A stretch of 10,909 nucleotides of DNA from Candidatus Aenigmatarchaeota archaeon (GTDB taxonomy: Archaea; Aenigmatarchaeota; Aenigmatarchaeia; Aenigmatarchaeales; Aenigmatarchaeaceae): positions 32,046-42,954 of the forward strand of contig WVXN01000043.1 in assembly GCA_011773475.1 (NCBI GenBank), given 5' to 3'. Below are positions 1-5,873 of the stretch, in pieces. A model generated the notes under the pieces. It did no database searches, was not told the origin of the DNA, and worked only from the letters and a program-made list of their open reading frames with translations. The stretch's first letter is position 1; the number at the start of each line of letters is the position of its first letter. The position numbers and the translations under genes were made by a program.

Positions 1-147
1 AAAAGAAGATGTCCATCATGTGGTGTGATAGGACAACGTTGGAAAGAAAACCCAGATGTTTTAATTTGTCCCAGTTGTCAAACTTTTTTCAATGAGTTCG
101 GTGTTATTTTAGAATCAAATATAGAAAAGGAAGATGTGATTACATGA
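1..147 (+). CDS. Zinc-ribbon protein, C-terminal fragment (5' end outside window)
   Basis: Frame 1 is open from the first base to a TGA at 145-147 and gives the last 48 residues of a protein. Two CPxC knuckles, CPSC near residues 4-7 and CPSC near 23-26, about 15 residues apart, make a typical zinc ribbon, followed by a short acidic tail. The stop overlaps the eL19 start by four bases (ATGA), so the two genes are probably translationally coupled. In most archaeal spc operons the gene before eL19 is eL32, and this C-terminus does not look like eL32. It could be a small nucleic-acid-binding ribbon protein or the end of a larger protein. The function cannot be named from this piece. Confidence 0.75.
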   Translation, partial: KRRCPSCGVIGQRWKENPDVLICPSCQTFFNEFGVILESNIEKEDVIT

Positions 148-569
148 ACTTGCAAAGAAAACTTGCAGCAAAAGTATTGAAGTGCGGTGTTGAAAAGATT
201 TGGATAGATCCAAAAAATGAGAAAGTAAGACAAGCAATAACAAGAAGAGACATAAGAAGATTCATTAAAGAAGGTGTAATAAAAAAACTTCCAGAAAAGA
301 AAAAAGTAAAAAGAAAAATAAAGAAAAGACAGCAAAAAACTGGAAGCAGAAAGGGTTCCGCAGGAGCTAGAATAGGTAAAAAAACTAATTGGCTAAGAGT
401 TGTCAGACCTCAGAGAAGATTATTAAAAGAGCTAAAAGAGAAAGGACAATTGAAACCTCTAATTTATAGAAAAATCTACAAGATGATAAAGGGTAATGCA
501 TTTAGAAGTAAAGCTCATTTGATGTCTTATTTAAGAGATAAAGAACTTTTAAAGGTCGAGAAAAAATGA
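144..569 (+). CDS. rpl19e: Large-subunit ribosomal protein eL19 (L19e)
   Basis: 141 residues, close to the usual archaeal length. eL19 is a 50S protein shared by archaea and eukaryotes but absent from bacteria; it binds 23S rRNA and has a long C-terminal helix. Family signatures visible: MNLQRKLAAKVLKCG at the N-terminus, a WIDP stretch, AITRRDIRRFI, a basic GSRKGSAGAR segment and the YRKIYKMIKGNAFRS block. The usual glycine/serine-rich turn before the basic segment is replaced by a lysine-rich run. The ATG at 144 overlaps the upstream TGA, with a GTGAT motif (136-140) just before it that can pair with the 16S 3' end. The end overlaps uL18 by four bases. Confidence 0.96.
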   Translation: MNLQRKLAAKVLKCGVEKIWIDPKNEKVRQAITRRDIRRFIKEGVIKKLPEKKKVKRKIKKRQQKTGSRKGSAGARIGKKTNWLRVVRPQRRLLKELKEKGQLKPLIYRKIYKMIKGNAFRSKAHLMSYLRDKELLKVEKK

Positions 570-1054
570 AAAAATCATATTTAATACATTTTAAGAGGAG
601 AAGAAAAAAGAAAACAAACTATAAGAAAAGATTAGCTTTTTTGAAGTCTGGAAAAACTAGAATTGTTATAAGAAAAAGCCTTTCTAATATTTCTATCCAG
701 TTTATTAATTTTAAAACTAAAAGCGATGAAACAATTGCTTCTGCAAATTCAATTGAATTGAAAAAAATGGGTTGGAGTAAAACTGGAAACATTCCTGCTG
801 CATATTTGACAGGTTTGTTAGCAGGTAAAAAAGCAAGAGATAAAAAAATAGAAGAAGCAATTTTGGATTTAGGGGTACAAACTTCAACAAAAAGCTCAAG
901 ACTTTATGCAGCATTAAAAGGAGTTTTAGATTCAGGAATAAAAGTTCCTCACTCTGAAGACATTTTACCAAAAGAAGACAGAATTAGAGGAAAGCATATT
1001 TCAGGAGAAATCGAAAAACAATTCGAGGATATTAAAAATAAAATAGTTGGTTGA
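566..1054 (+). CDS. rpl18: Large-subunit ribosomal protein uL18 (L18)
   Basis: 162 residues. uL18 binds 5S rRNA and anchors the central protuberance of the 50S subunit. The archaeal form is recognisable by the basic N-terminus (RRRRKKKTNYKKRL), the SGKTRIVIRKS strand, and the AAYLTGLLAGKKA helix followed by LDLGVQ and a GVLDSGI-like motif. It is somewhat shorter than many archaeal homologues, mainly at the C-terminus. The ATG at 566 overlaps the eL19 stop (ATGA), which supports this start. The stop TGA lies one base before the preferred uS5 ATG. Confidence 0.95.
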   Translation: MKKSYLIHFKRRRKKKTNYKKRLAFLKSGKTRIVIRKSLSNISIQFINFKTKSDETIASANSIELKKMGWSKTGNIPAAYLTGLLAGKKARDKKIEEAILDLGVQTSTKSSRLYAALKGVLDSGIKVPHSEDILPKEDRIRGKHISGEIEKQFEDIKNKIVG

Positions 1055-1055
1055 C

Positions 1056-1841
1056 ATGCCAAGAGAACCAAAAAAACAAGAAGTTGAAAAAGAAGAAAAC
1101 ATAGAAAAAGCAGAAGAAATAGTAGAAGAAAAATCTAAAGTTGTAATTCCTGAAGGTTGGAAACCCAAAACAACTTTAGGAAAAAAAGTTTTTTCAGGAG
1201 AAGTAACAGATATAGCAGAGGTTTTTGCAAAAGGAATTAAGATTGCTGAACCTCCAATAGCCGATGTTTTGATTCCTAATCTTGAAAGAGAAATAATTCT
1301 TATTGGTGGATCCACTGGAAAAGGTGGAGGAATAAGAAGAACTCCCTTCAAAAGAACTTCAAGGATGCATAAAAGCGGTAGACGTTACAGAATATCTACT
1401 ATGGTAGTTGTTGGCAATAAAAATGGTTATGTTGGTTTGGGATTAGCTTCCGGCCCACCAGGAAAGCACCAAGAAGTTATTGAAAAAGCTACAAACAAAG
1501 CTAAATTAAATTTAATTCCTGTAAGAAGAGGCTGTGGTTCCTGGGAATGTTCATGTGGAGCAAATCATTCGATTCCTTTTTCTGTAAAAGGTAAGGTTGG
1601 TTCTATTATAGTAGAGCTTTTGCCTGCTCCTAAAGGTATTGGCTTGTGTGTTTCTGATGAAGTTAAAAAATTGATGAGATTAGCAGGTATAAGCGACATA
1701 TGGTGTAAAACCAGAGGTAGTACCCACATGAGAATTAATTTAATTAAAGCTACTTTTAATGCTCTTAATAAGTTGAACACTTACAAAATAAAACCAGAAT
1801 TTGAAAAAGAGGTCGGTATGACAATTGGAAAGGTGGAATAA
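1056..1841 (+). CDS. rps5: Small-subunit ribosomal protein uS5 (S5)
   Basis: 261 residues from the ATG at 1056. A TTG nine bases upstream (1047) is in frame but would overlap uL18 by eight bases and has no better ribosome binding site, so ATG is preferred. uS5 sits at the mRNA entry side of the 30S subunit and affects accuracy. The core is clear: WKPKTTLGKKV, VGNKNGYVGLGLASG (S5 RNA-binding fold), the archaeal RRGCGSWECSCG motif with HSIPF, then LLPAPKGIGL and LAGISDIW in the C-terminal domain. Two oddities are an acidic, lysine/glutamate-rich N-terminal extension of about 30 residues and a glycine/arginine-rich insert (GGSTGKGGGIRRTPFKRT) before the SGRRYR motif. No strong Shine-Dalgarno precedes the gene, so it may depend on coupling to uL18. 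Confidence 0.96.
   Translation: MPREPKKQEVEKEENIEKAEEIVEEKSKVVIPEGWKPKTTLGKKVFSGEVTDIAEVFAKGIKIAEPPIADVLIPNLEREIILIGGSTGKGGGIRRTPFKRTSRMHKSGRRYRISTMVVVGNKNGYVGLGLASGPPGKHQEVIEKATNKAKLNLIPVRRGCGSWECSCGANHSIPFSVKGKVGSIIVELLPAPKGIGLCVSDEVKKLMRLAGISDIWCKTRGSTHMRINLIKATFNALNKLNTYKIKPEFEKEVGMTIGKVE
1832..1836 (+). promoter_or_regulatory. Ribosome binding site of uL30
   Basis: GGTGG within the last codons of uS5 lies six bases before the ATG at 1843. It favours that ATG over an in-frame TTG at 1825, which would overlap uS5 by 17 bases. Confidence 0.6.
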
Positions 1842-1842
1842 T

Positions 1843-2268
1843 ATGTACGCTGTTATCAGATTGAAGGGTTTGGTCAAAATAAGAAAAGATATTAAAGATA
1901 GTTTTAAAACACTTAGACTAAATAGAAAAATGCATTGTGTTTTGTTGAGAGAAGATAAGGTCGCAAAAGGAATGCTACAAAAAGTTAAAGATTGGTCAAC
2001 ATGGGGAGAAATCAGTGATGATACATTAAGATTTTTAGTTGAGAAAAGAGGAAGGAAACCAGGAAACAGAAGACTAACAAAAGAAGAAGCTGAAGATATT
2101 TTTAATAAAATAAAAGAAAATCAAAAAGTTCCCAAAGAAATAAAACCTGTTTTTAGATTAAATCCACCCTCAAAAGGATTTAAAGAATCAATTAAACAAC
2201 ATTATCCAAAAGGCGAGTTAGGATACAGAGGAAAAGAAATTAACGAACTGTTAAAGAGGATGATTTGA
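1843..2268 (+). CDS. rpl30: Large-subunit ribosomal protein uL30 (L30)
   Basis: 141 residues from the ATG at 1843, chosen because of the GGTGG motif six bases upstream and because the protein then begins MYAVIRLKGLV, the expected first beta strand. Archaeal uL30 is longer than bacterial L30: it has the short L30 core (KDIKDSFKTLRLNRKMHCVLL) plus a C-terminal extension. That extension carries a RLNPPSKGF segment, which is typical of archaeal and eukaryotic L30/L7, and a closing GELGYRG stretch. It follows uS5 with one base between stop and ATG. Its TGA overlaps the ATG of the Nudix gene by one base (TGATG). Confidence 0.95.
   Translation: MYAVIRLKGLVKIRKDIKDSFKTLRLNRKMHCVLLREDKVAKGMLQKVKDWSTWGEISDDTLRFLVEKRGRKPGNRRLTKEEAEDIFNKIKENQKVPKEIKPVFRLNPPSKGFKESIKQHYPKGELGYRGKEINELLKRMI
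2256..2259 (+). promoter_or_regulatory. Ribosome binding site of the Nudix gene
   Basis: GAGG within the end of uL30 is eight bases before the ATG at 2268. It favours this ATG over the in-frame TTG directly before it (2265). Confidence 0.5.
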
Positions 2269-2726
2269 TGGTTATTCATACAGTCCTTTGCTATTTAATA
2301 AAAGATAATAAAGTTTTACTTCAGAAGAAGTCAAAAGGATTATTTGGTGGAGGAAAATGGAATGGACCTGGTGGAAAAATAAATAAAACTGAAAATCCTC
2401 ATGAATGCGCTAAAAGAGAGATTCTAGAAGAAGTAGGTGTGAAAGTTTCTAATTTTGAGAAATGCGGTCTTTTAAAATTCTTTAGGGAGAATGAACTGTT
2501 TATTATTAATCATGTTTTTTTAACAAAAAAATTTGAAGGAAATCCCAAATCTGGAAAAGAAGGTGTTGTTAATTGGTTTAATTTTGACGAATTACCATTA
2601 AAAGAGATGTGGCCAGATGATAAAGTATGGATGCCTTTAATGCTTCAAGAAAAAAAATTTGAAGGAGATTTTTACTTTGATAATGATTACAAAAAACTCA
2701 TTGATCATAAAATAAACGTGATTTAA
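2268..2726 (+). CDS. Nudix hydrolase, MTH1/NUDT1-like (probable 8-oxo-dGTP diphosphatase)
   Basis: 152 residues, the size of MTH1. The Nudix box GX5EX7REUXEEXGU is complete at about residues 36-58 (G36, E42, R50-E51, E54-E55, G57) and binds the catalytic metals. Beyond the box it resembles human MTH1 from memory: a LFGGGKWNGPGGK stretch, with N32 matching the base-contacting Asn33, and a MWPDDKVW stretch, with W115, D117 and D118 matching Trp117, Asp119 and Asp120, the residues that recognise oxidised purines. The C-terminal LQEKKFEGDFYF is also MTH1-like. The inferred reaction is hydrolysis of 8-oxo-dGTP (or 2-oxo-dATP) to the monophosphate, cleaning the nucleotide pool; other purine nucleotides are possible. 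The gene sits between uL30 and uL15 with a one-base overlap before and no gap after, an unusual place for a Nudix gene. Confidence 0.9.
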   Translation: MVIHTVLCYLIKDNKVLLQKKSKGLFGGGKWNGPGGKINKTENPHECAKREILEEVGVKVSNFEKCGLLKFFRENELFIINHVFLTKKFEGNPKSGKEGVVNWFNFDELPLKEMWPDDKVWMPLMLQEKKFEGDFYFDNDYKKLIDHKINVI

Positions 2727-3140
2727 ATGGTTGTTCATAGAAGAAAAAAGATTACAAAAAGAAGAGGAACAAGAACATATGGTTGTGGTAGTCATAAAAA
2801 GAAGAGAGGAGGAGGTTCAAGGGGTGGAAGAGGAAAAGCAGGAAGAAAGAAACATAAAAAATCATGGGTTATTAGATATCAACCTGATTATTTTGGAAAA
2901 AAGGGATTTAAGATTACTCCTAAAGCACAAAAAGAAACAAAAGCAATAACTTTAAGGGATATTGATGTTCTTGCTCTGAAATTAAATAAAACCGAGATCA
3001 ATCTTTCTGAATTAGGTTATGATAAAGTTCTTTCAACCGGAGAACTAACACAACCACTAACAATAATGGCTAAGAAGTTTGTTGAAAAAGCAAAACAAAA
3101 AATTGAAAGTGCGGGCGGAAAGGCGATAGAAAATGTTTAA
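2727..3140 (+). CDS. rpl15: Large-subunit ribosomal protein uL15 (L15)
   Basis: 137 residues, a little shorter than many archaeal uL15 proteins. uL15 is a 50S assembly protein whose basic, glycine-rich N-terminal tail threads into 23S rRNA. That tail is obvious here (RRKKITKRRGTRTYGCGSHK, then a GGGSRGGRGKAG run), followed by the archaeal KHKKSW and YFGKKGF motifs and a globular C-terminus with the expected LDVL-like and LGYDKVLSTGELTQPLT strands. The ATG directly follows the Nudix TAA. A GTGAT motif (2718-2722) four bases upstream can serve as Shine-Dalgarno. The last eight bases overlap secY. Confidence 0.95.
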   Translation: MVVHRRKKITKRRGTRTYGCGSHKKKRGGGSRGGRGKAGRKKHKKSWVIRYQPDYFGKKGFKITPKAQKETKAITLRDIDVLALKLNKTEINLSELGYDKVLSTGELTQPLTIMAKKFVEKAKQKIESAGGKAIENV

Positions 3141-4665
3141 TTTAGTTAAAATTGCATCCTTTATACCAACGGTTTCAGAACCTGTTCAAAAACTGACTTT
3201 CAGAGAAAAAGCTAAATGGACTTTAATAATTTTAGTTTTGTTTTTTGTTTTAGGTTCAATTACGATTTGGGGAGTTGATCCTGATGCAGTTGCTCACTTT
3301 GAATTCTTAGAAATAGTTTTCGGTTCCAGATTCGGTTCAATTATAACATTAGGTATAGGTCCAATAGTAACAGCATCAATAATATTACAGTTGTTAGTGG
3401 GAAGTAAGATCATTAATTGGGATTTATCTAATGAAGAACATAAGAAAAAGTTTAGTGCAACACAGAAAATACTAACAATTGTTTTTTGTTTTGTAACAGC
3501 AATAGCATATGTGGTTGCAGGCGCAATACCAGCAGCTGGTCCTAATATAACTTTAACAATATTCATTGTTTTACAACTTGCATTGGGTGGAATAATTATA
3601 ATGTTTATGGATGAAGTTGTTTCAAAATGGGGTTTTGGTTCTGGAGTTTCCTTGTTCATTGCAGCCGGTGTTGCTAAAACAATATTTGTTAGAACATTAA
3701 ACCCTTTGACACAGGCTGGTACACTTCCTATGGAAGGAGAATTTCCTGCAGGAATAATACCGCTTTTTATTGCTAGTTTCTTAGAAGGAAATCCAGCTTT
3801 ACTAAATTTGCTTCCTTTGTTAGGAACTGTTTTAGTTTTTCTAATAGTTATTTTTGTTCAAGATGTGAAAGTTGAAATACCAATGGCATTTTCTTTGCCA
3901 TTTGGAAAATTTTCTGCTAGAAGATGGCCATTAAAATTCTTGTACACATCAAACATACCAGTTATTTTAGTGGCTGCTGTTTTAGCAAATGTACAAGTTT
4001 TAGGAAGAGTTCTTTATGGAAGAGGAATAACTTTTTTAGGAACATATACTGAGCAAGGATCTCCAAATCCTGGAGGTTTAATGTATTATCTATCTACACC
4101 ATCAGGTGAAGTTGGTATAATGATAGTTACTATAATAGGCAGTATTGTTGCTTTGAGTTTTGTTATATTAGCTTTAAAAGTTTGGAAGAAAAATGCATTT
4201 AAAATGTGTATCATGGGAGCAGTTATCGGAATGATACTAGGATACTTTTTAATTTCTTATTATAATCTTCCAGGAATAACAATAGACGGCATATTGCATA
4301 TCACTGTTTATATTAGTGTTTATATTTTAGGTTCAGTGATATTTTCCATTTTTTGGACCGCCACGTCTGGCATGGATTCAAAATCAGTTGCTGAGCAATT
4401 TAAGACATATCTTATAATGATTCCTGGATTTAGGCATGATCCAAGAATTGTTGAAAAGGTTTTAAATAGATACATACCAGCATTAACTGTGATGGGTGGA
4501 GCATTTATCGGTTTTCTTGCAGCATATGCAGATCTAACCTCTGCGATTGGAACAGGAACAGGTTTACTTTTAGCCACTATGATCGTTTATCAGTTATACG
4601 AGCAAATAACCTCCCAACACAAAGAAGACATGCCTCCTGCAATTAAAAAGTTTTTAGGTGAGTAA
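3133..4665 (+). CDS. secY: Preprotein translocase subunit SecY
   Basis: 510 residues. SecY is the channel of the Sec translocon and moves or inserts proteins at the cytoplasmic membrane with SecE and the beta subunit. Archaeal signatures: amphipathic N-terminus with FREKAKWT before TM1, plug region FGSRFGSIITLGIGPIVTASI (about 63-83), the EIPMAF and ARRWPLKFLYTSNIPVIL segment leading into TM7, YYLSTPSG (about 318-325), the FWTATSGMD stretch and the loop PGFRHDPRIVEKVLNRYIP (431-449), then TM9, a GTGTG turn and TM10. It is longer than the roughly 435-490 residues I recall for archaeal SecY. The excess lies mainly between YYLSTPSG and TM8, where about 50 residues hold two further hydrophobic stretches (328-350 and 356-378). 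The ATG overlaps uL15 by eight bases, with AGGCGAT (3121-3127) as a likely ribosome binding site. Confidence 0.96.
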   Translation: MFNLVKIASFIPTVSEPVQKLTFREKAKWTLIILVLFFVLGSITIWGVDPDAVAHFEFLEIVFGSRFGSIITLGIGPIVTASIILQLLVGSKIINWDLSNEEHKKKFSATQKILTIVFCFVTAIAYVVAGAIPAAGPNITLTIFIVLQLALGGIIIMFMDEVVSKWGFGSGVSLFIAAGVAKTIFVRTLNPLTQAGTLPMEGEFPAGIIPLFIASFLEGNPALLNLLPLLGTVLVFLIVIFVQDVKVEIPMAFSLPFGKFSARRWPLKFLYTSNIPVILVAAVLANVQVLGRVLYGRGITFLGTYTEQGSPNPGGLMYYLSTPSGEVGIMIVTIIGSIVALSFVILALKVWKKNAFKMCIMGAVIGMILGYFLISYYNLPGITIDGILHITVYISVYILGSVIFSIFWTATSGMDSKSVAEQFKTYLIMIPGFRHDPRIVEKVLNRYIPALTVMGGAFIGFLAAYADLTSAIGTGTGLLLATMIVYQLYEQITSQHKEDMPPAIKKFLGE

Positions 4666-4667
4666 AA

Positions 4668-5306
4668 ATGAAAATCGTTATATTAGGACCACCAGTTTCA
4701 GGTACAAGCACATTTTCTTCTATTTTAAGTTCAAAATTTAATTTACTGCACATATCTCCAGGAAATATATTCCAAGAAAACATAATTAAAAAAACACCAC
4801 TTGGAATCAAAGCTAAGAAGTTTTATGATAAAGGTTTACTTGTTCCTGATGACATAACAATAGATTTAATAATAAGTAGGTTGAAAGAAACTGATTGTGA
4901 AAAAGGATTCGTATTAGAAGGCTTTCCTAGAAGCATTAAACAAGCTGAAGCACTTGATGAATTTACTAAAATAGATTTTTTCATATATGTTAATATTCCA
5001 GAGTGGCTTGCAGTAAAAAGAATTACTTCAAGACGCGTATGCAAGAACTGTAAACGGGTCTACAGTTTAATAAATGTAAAACCTAAAATAGAAGGAATAT
5101 GCGATGTTTGTGGAGGAGAATTAATTCAAAGAGCAGATGACAATCCAGAATCAATCAAAAAAAGGTTCAGGGAATTTGAAGAAAAAACAAAACCAGTTTT
5201 AGAACACTATAAGAATAAAGGAATGTTTAATTCAATCCTTTGTGACAAGATGAAAAGCGTTCCTGAAGAAAACATCGAAAAAATATTAAAGATAATAAGG
5301 GGATGA
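4668..5306 (+). CDS. adk: Adenylate kinase family protein with zinc LID and altered P-loop
   Basis: 212 residues, colinear with the long bacterial-type Adk that normally converts ATP + AMP to 2 ADP. Retained features: GFPR (R88, E. coli numbering), Q92, LID arginines (here R118, R122, R155, R166), the ADD motif after R155, and a four-cysteine zinc LID (C125, C128, C145, C148). The P-loop is aberrant: residues 7-15 read GPPVSGTST, so Thr replaces the invariant phosphate-binding Lys13. In the AMP site R36 is Gln, D33 is Asn and T31 is Pro, and D84 is Glu. The frame is clean and the reading unambiguous, so this is not a truncated gene. It may be a weak or re-specialised enzyme, or a non-catalytic one. 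It follows secY by two bases, as in other archaea, with a good AGGTGA site (4656-4661). The family call is sure; adenylate kinase activity is not. Confidence 0.85.
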   Translation: MKIVILGPPVSGTSTFSSILSSKFNLLHISPGNIFQENIIKKTPLGIKAKKFYDKGLLVPDDITIDLIISRLKETDCEKGFVLEGFPRSIKQAEALDEFTKIDFFIYVNIPEWLAVKRITSRRVCKNCKRVYSLINVKPKIEGICDVCGGELIQRADDNPESIKKRFREFEEKTKPVLEHYKNKGMFNSILCDKMKSVPEENIEKILKIIRG

Positions 5307-5310
5307 AAAT

Positions 5311-5871
5311 ATGGAGAGAACTTTTATTATGATTAAACCCGATGCAATGAAAAGAAATTTGACGGGTGAAATACTAAAGAGATATCAGAATGCTGGATTG
5401 AAAATTGTTGCTATGAAGATGATACGCCCAGATAGAAAACTAGTAGAGATACACTATCCCGACACAGATGCTCAAGTTGTAGGAATGGGTAAAAAAACAC
5501 TTCAGGCTTCAATTGATGCCGGTAAACCTGAAAATGTAATGAAAATTTTTGGTGCTGAAGAACCAAGAAAGATAGGTTTAATTCTTCGAGAATGGTCAAT
5601 AAAATTTATATTAGCACCAATTATTGTAATGGTATTAGAAGGTGAGGGAGCAATACAGCGTGTACGCAAAATAACAGGGTTCACAGACCCTTCGAAGGCT
5701 GATAAAGGAACTATACGTGGAGATCTTGGTGTTGATAGCATTGAACGTGCAAACAGTGAACAACGAGCAACAGAAAATCTTGTGCATGCATCTGGAAGTG
5801 AAGAAGAAGCTAAGAAAGAAATAAATTTATGGTTTAAAGAAGAAGAAATAATGGAATATGGAGGTGAATAA
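5311..5871 (+). CDS. ndk: Nucleoside diphosphate kinase (long variant)
   Basis: 186 residues against about 150 in typical Ndk. The enzyme transfers the gamma phosphate of ATP to NDPs through a phosphohistidine. Seen: ERTFIMIKPDAMKRN at the start (catalytic-site Lys9), HYP at 48-50, VMVLEGEGAI (106-115), TGFTDPSKADKGTIRGD (122-138, R136 in the nucleotide site), and NLVHASGS with active-site His159. The extra 30 or so residues lie between HYP and VMVLEG, in the segment after the first helical hairpin. Related long forms occur in other small-genome prokaryotes as I recall, so this is a known variant rather than damage. The ATG is four bases after the Adk stop, with AGGGGATGA (5298-5306) as ribosome binding site. 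Placement beside adk in a ribosomal operon suggests joint supply of NTPs. Confidence 0.95.
   Translation: MERTFIMIKPDAMKRNLTGEILKRYQNAGLKIVAMKMIRPDRKLVEIHYPDTDAQVVGMGKKTLQASIDAGKPENVMKIFGAEEPRKIGLILREWSIKFILAPIIVMVLEGEGAIQRVRKITGFTDPSKADKGTIRGDLGVDSIERANSEQRATENLVHASGSEEEAKKEINLWFKEEEIMEYGGE
5860..5867 (+). promoter_or_regulatory. Strong Shine-Dalgarno before the DUF106 gene
   Basis: GGAGGTGA, a full-length complement to the archaeal 16S rRNA 3' end, sits in the last codons of ndk, six bases before the ATG at 5874. It is the strongest such site I see in the operon, which suggests efficient, partly independent initiation of the membrane protein. Confidence 0.75.
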
Positions 5872-5873
5872 AA

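Noticed and set aside
78..335. Minus-strand open frame of 85 codons over the eL19 start
   Set aside because: It is antisense to a clear zinc-ribbon and eL19 coding region, and its Phe/Tyr/Ser-rich product reflects reverse-read Lys/Glu codons.
1047..1055. TTG start for uS5
   Set aside because: A normal ATG lies nine bases on, right after the uL18 stop, and nothing favours the TTG.
2731..2949. Plus-strand frame of 72 codons inside uL15
   Set aside because: It is an out-of-frame shadow of the basic uL15 N-terminus, with a low-complexity Glu/Lys product and no independent start signal.
3294..3659. Minus-strand frame of 121 codons over secY
   Set aside because: It is antisense to conserved SecY transmembrane segments, which explain the sequence fully.
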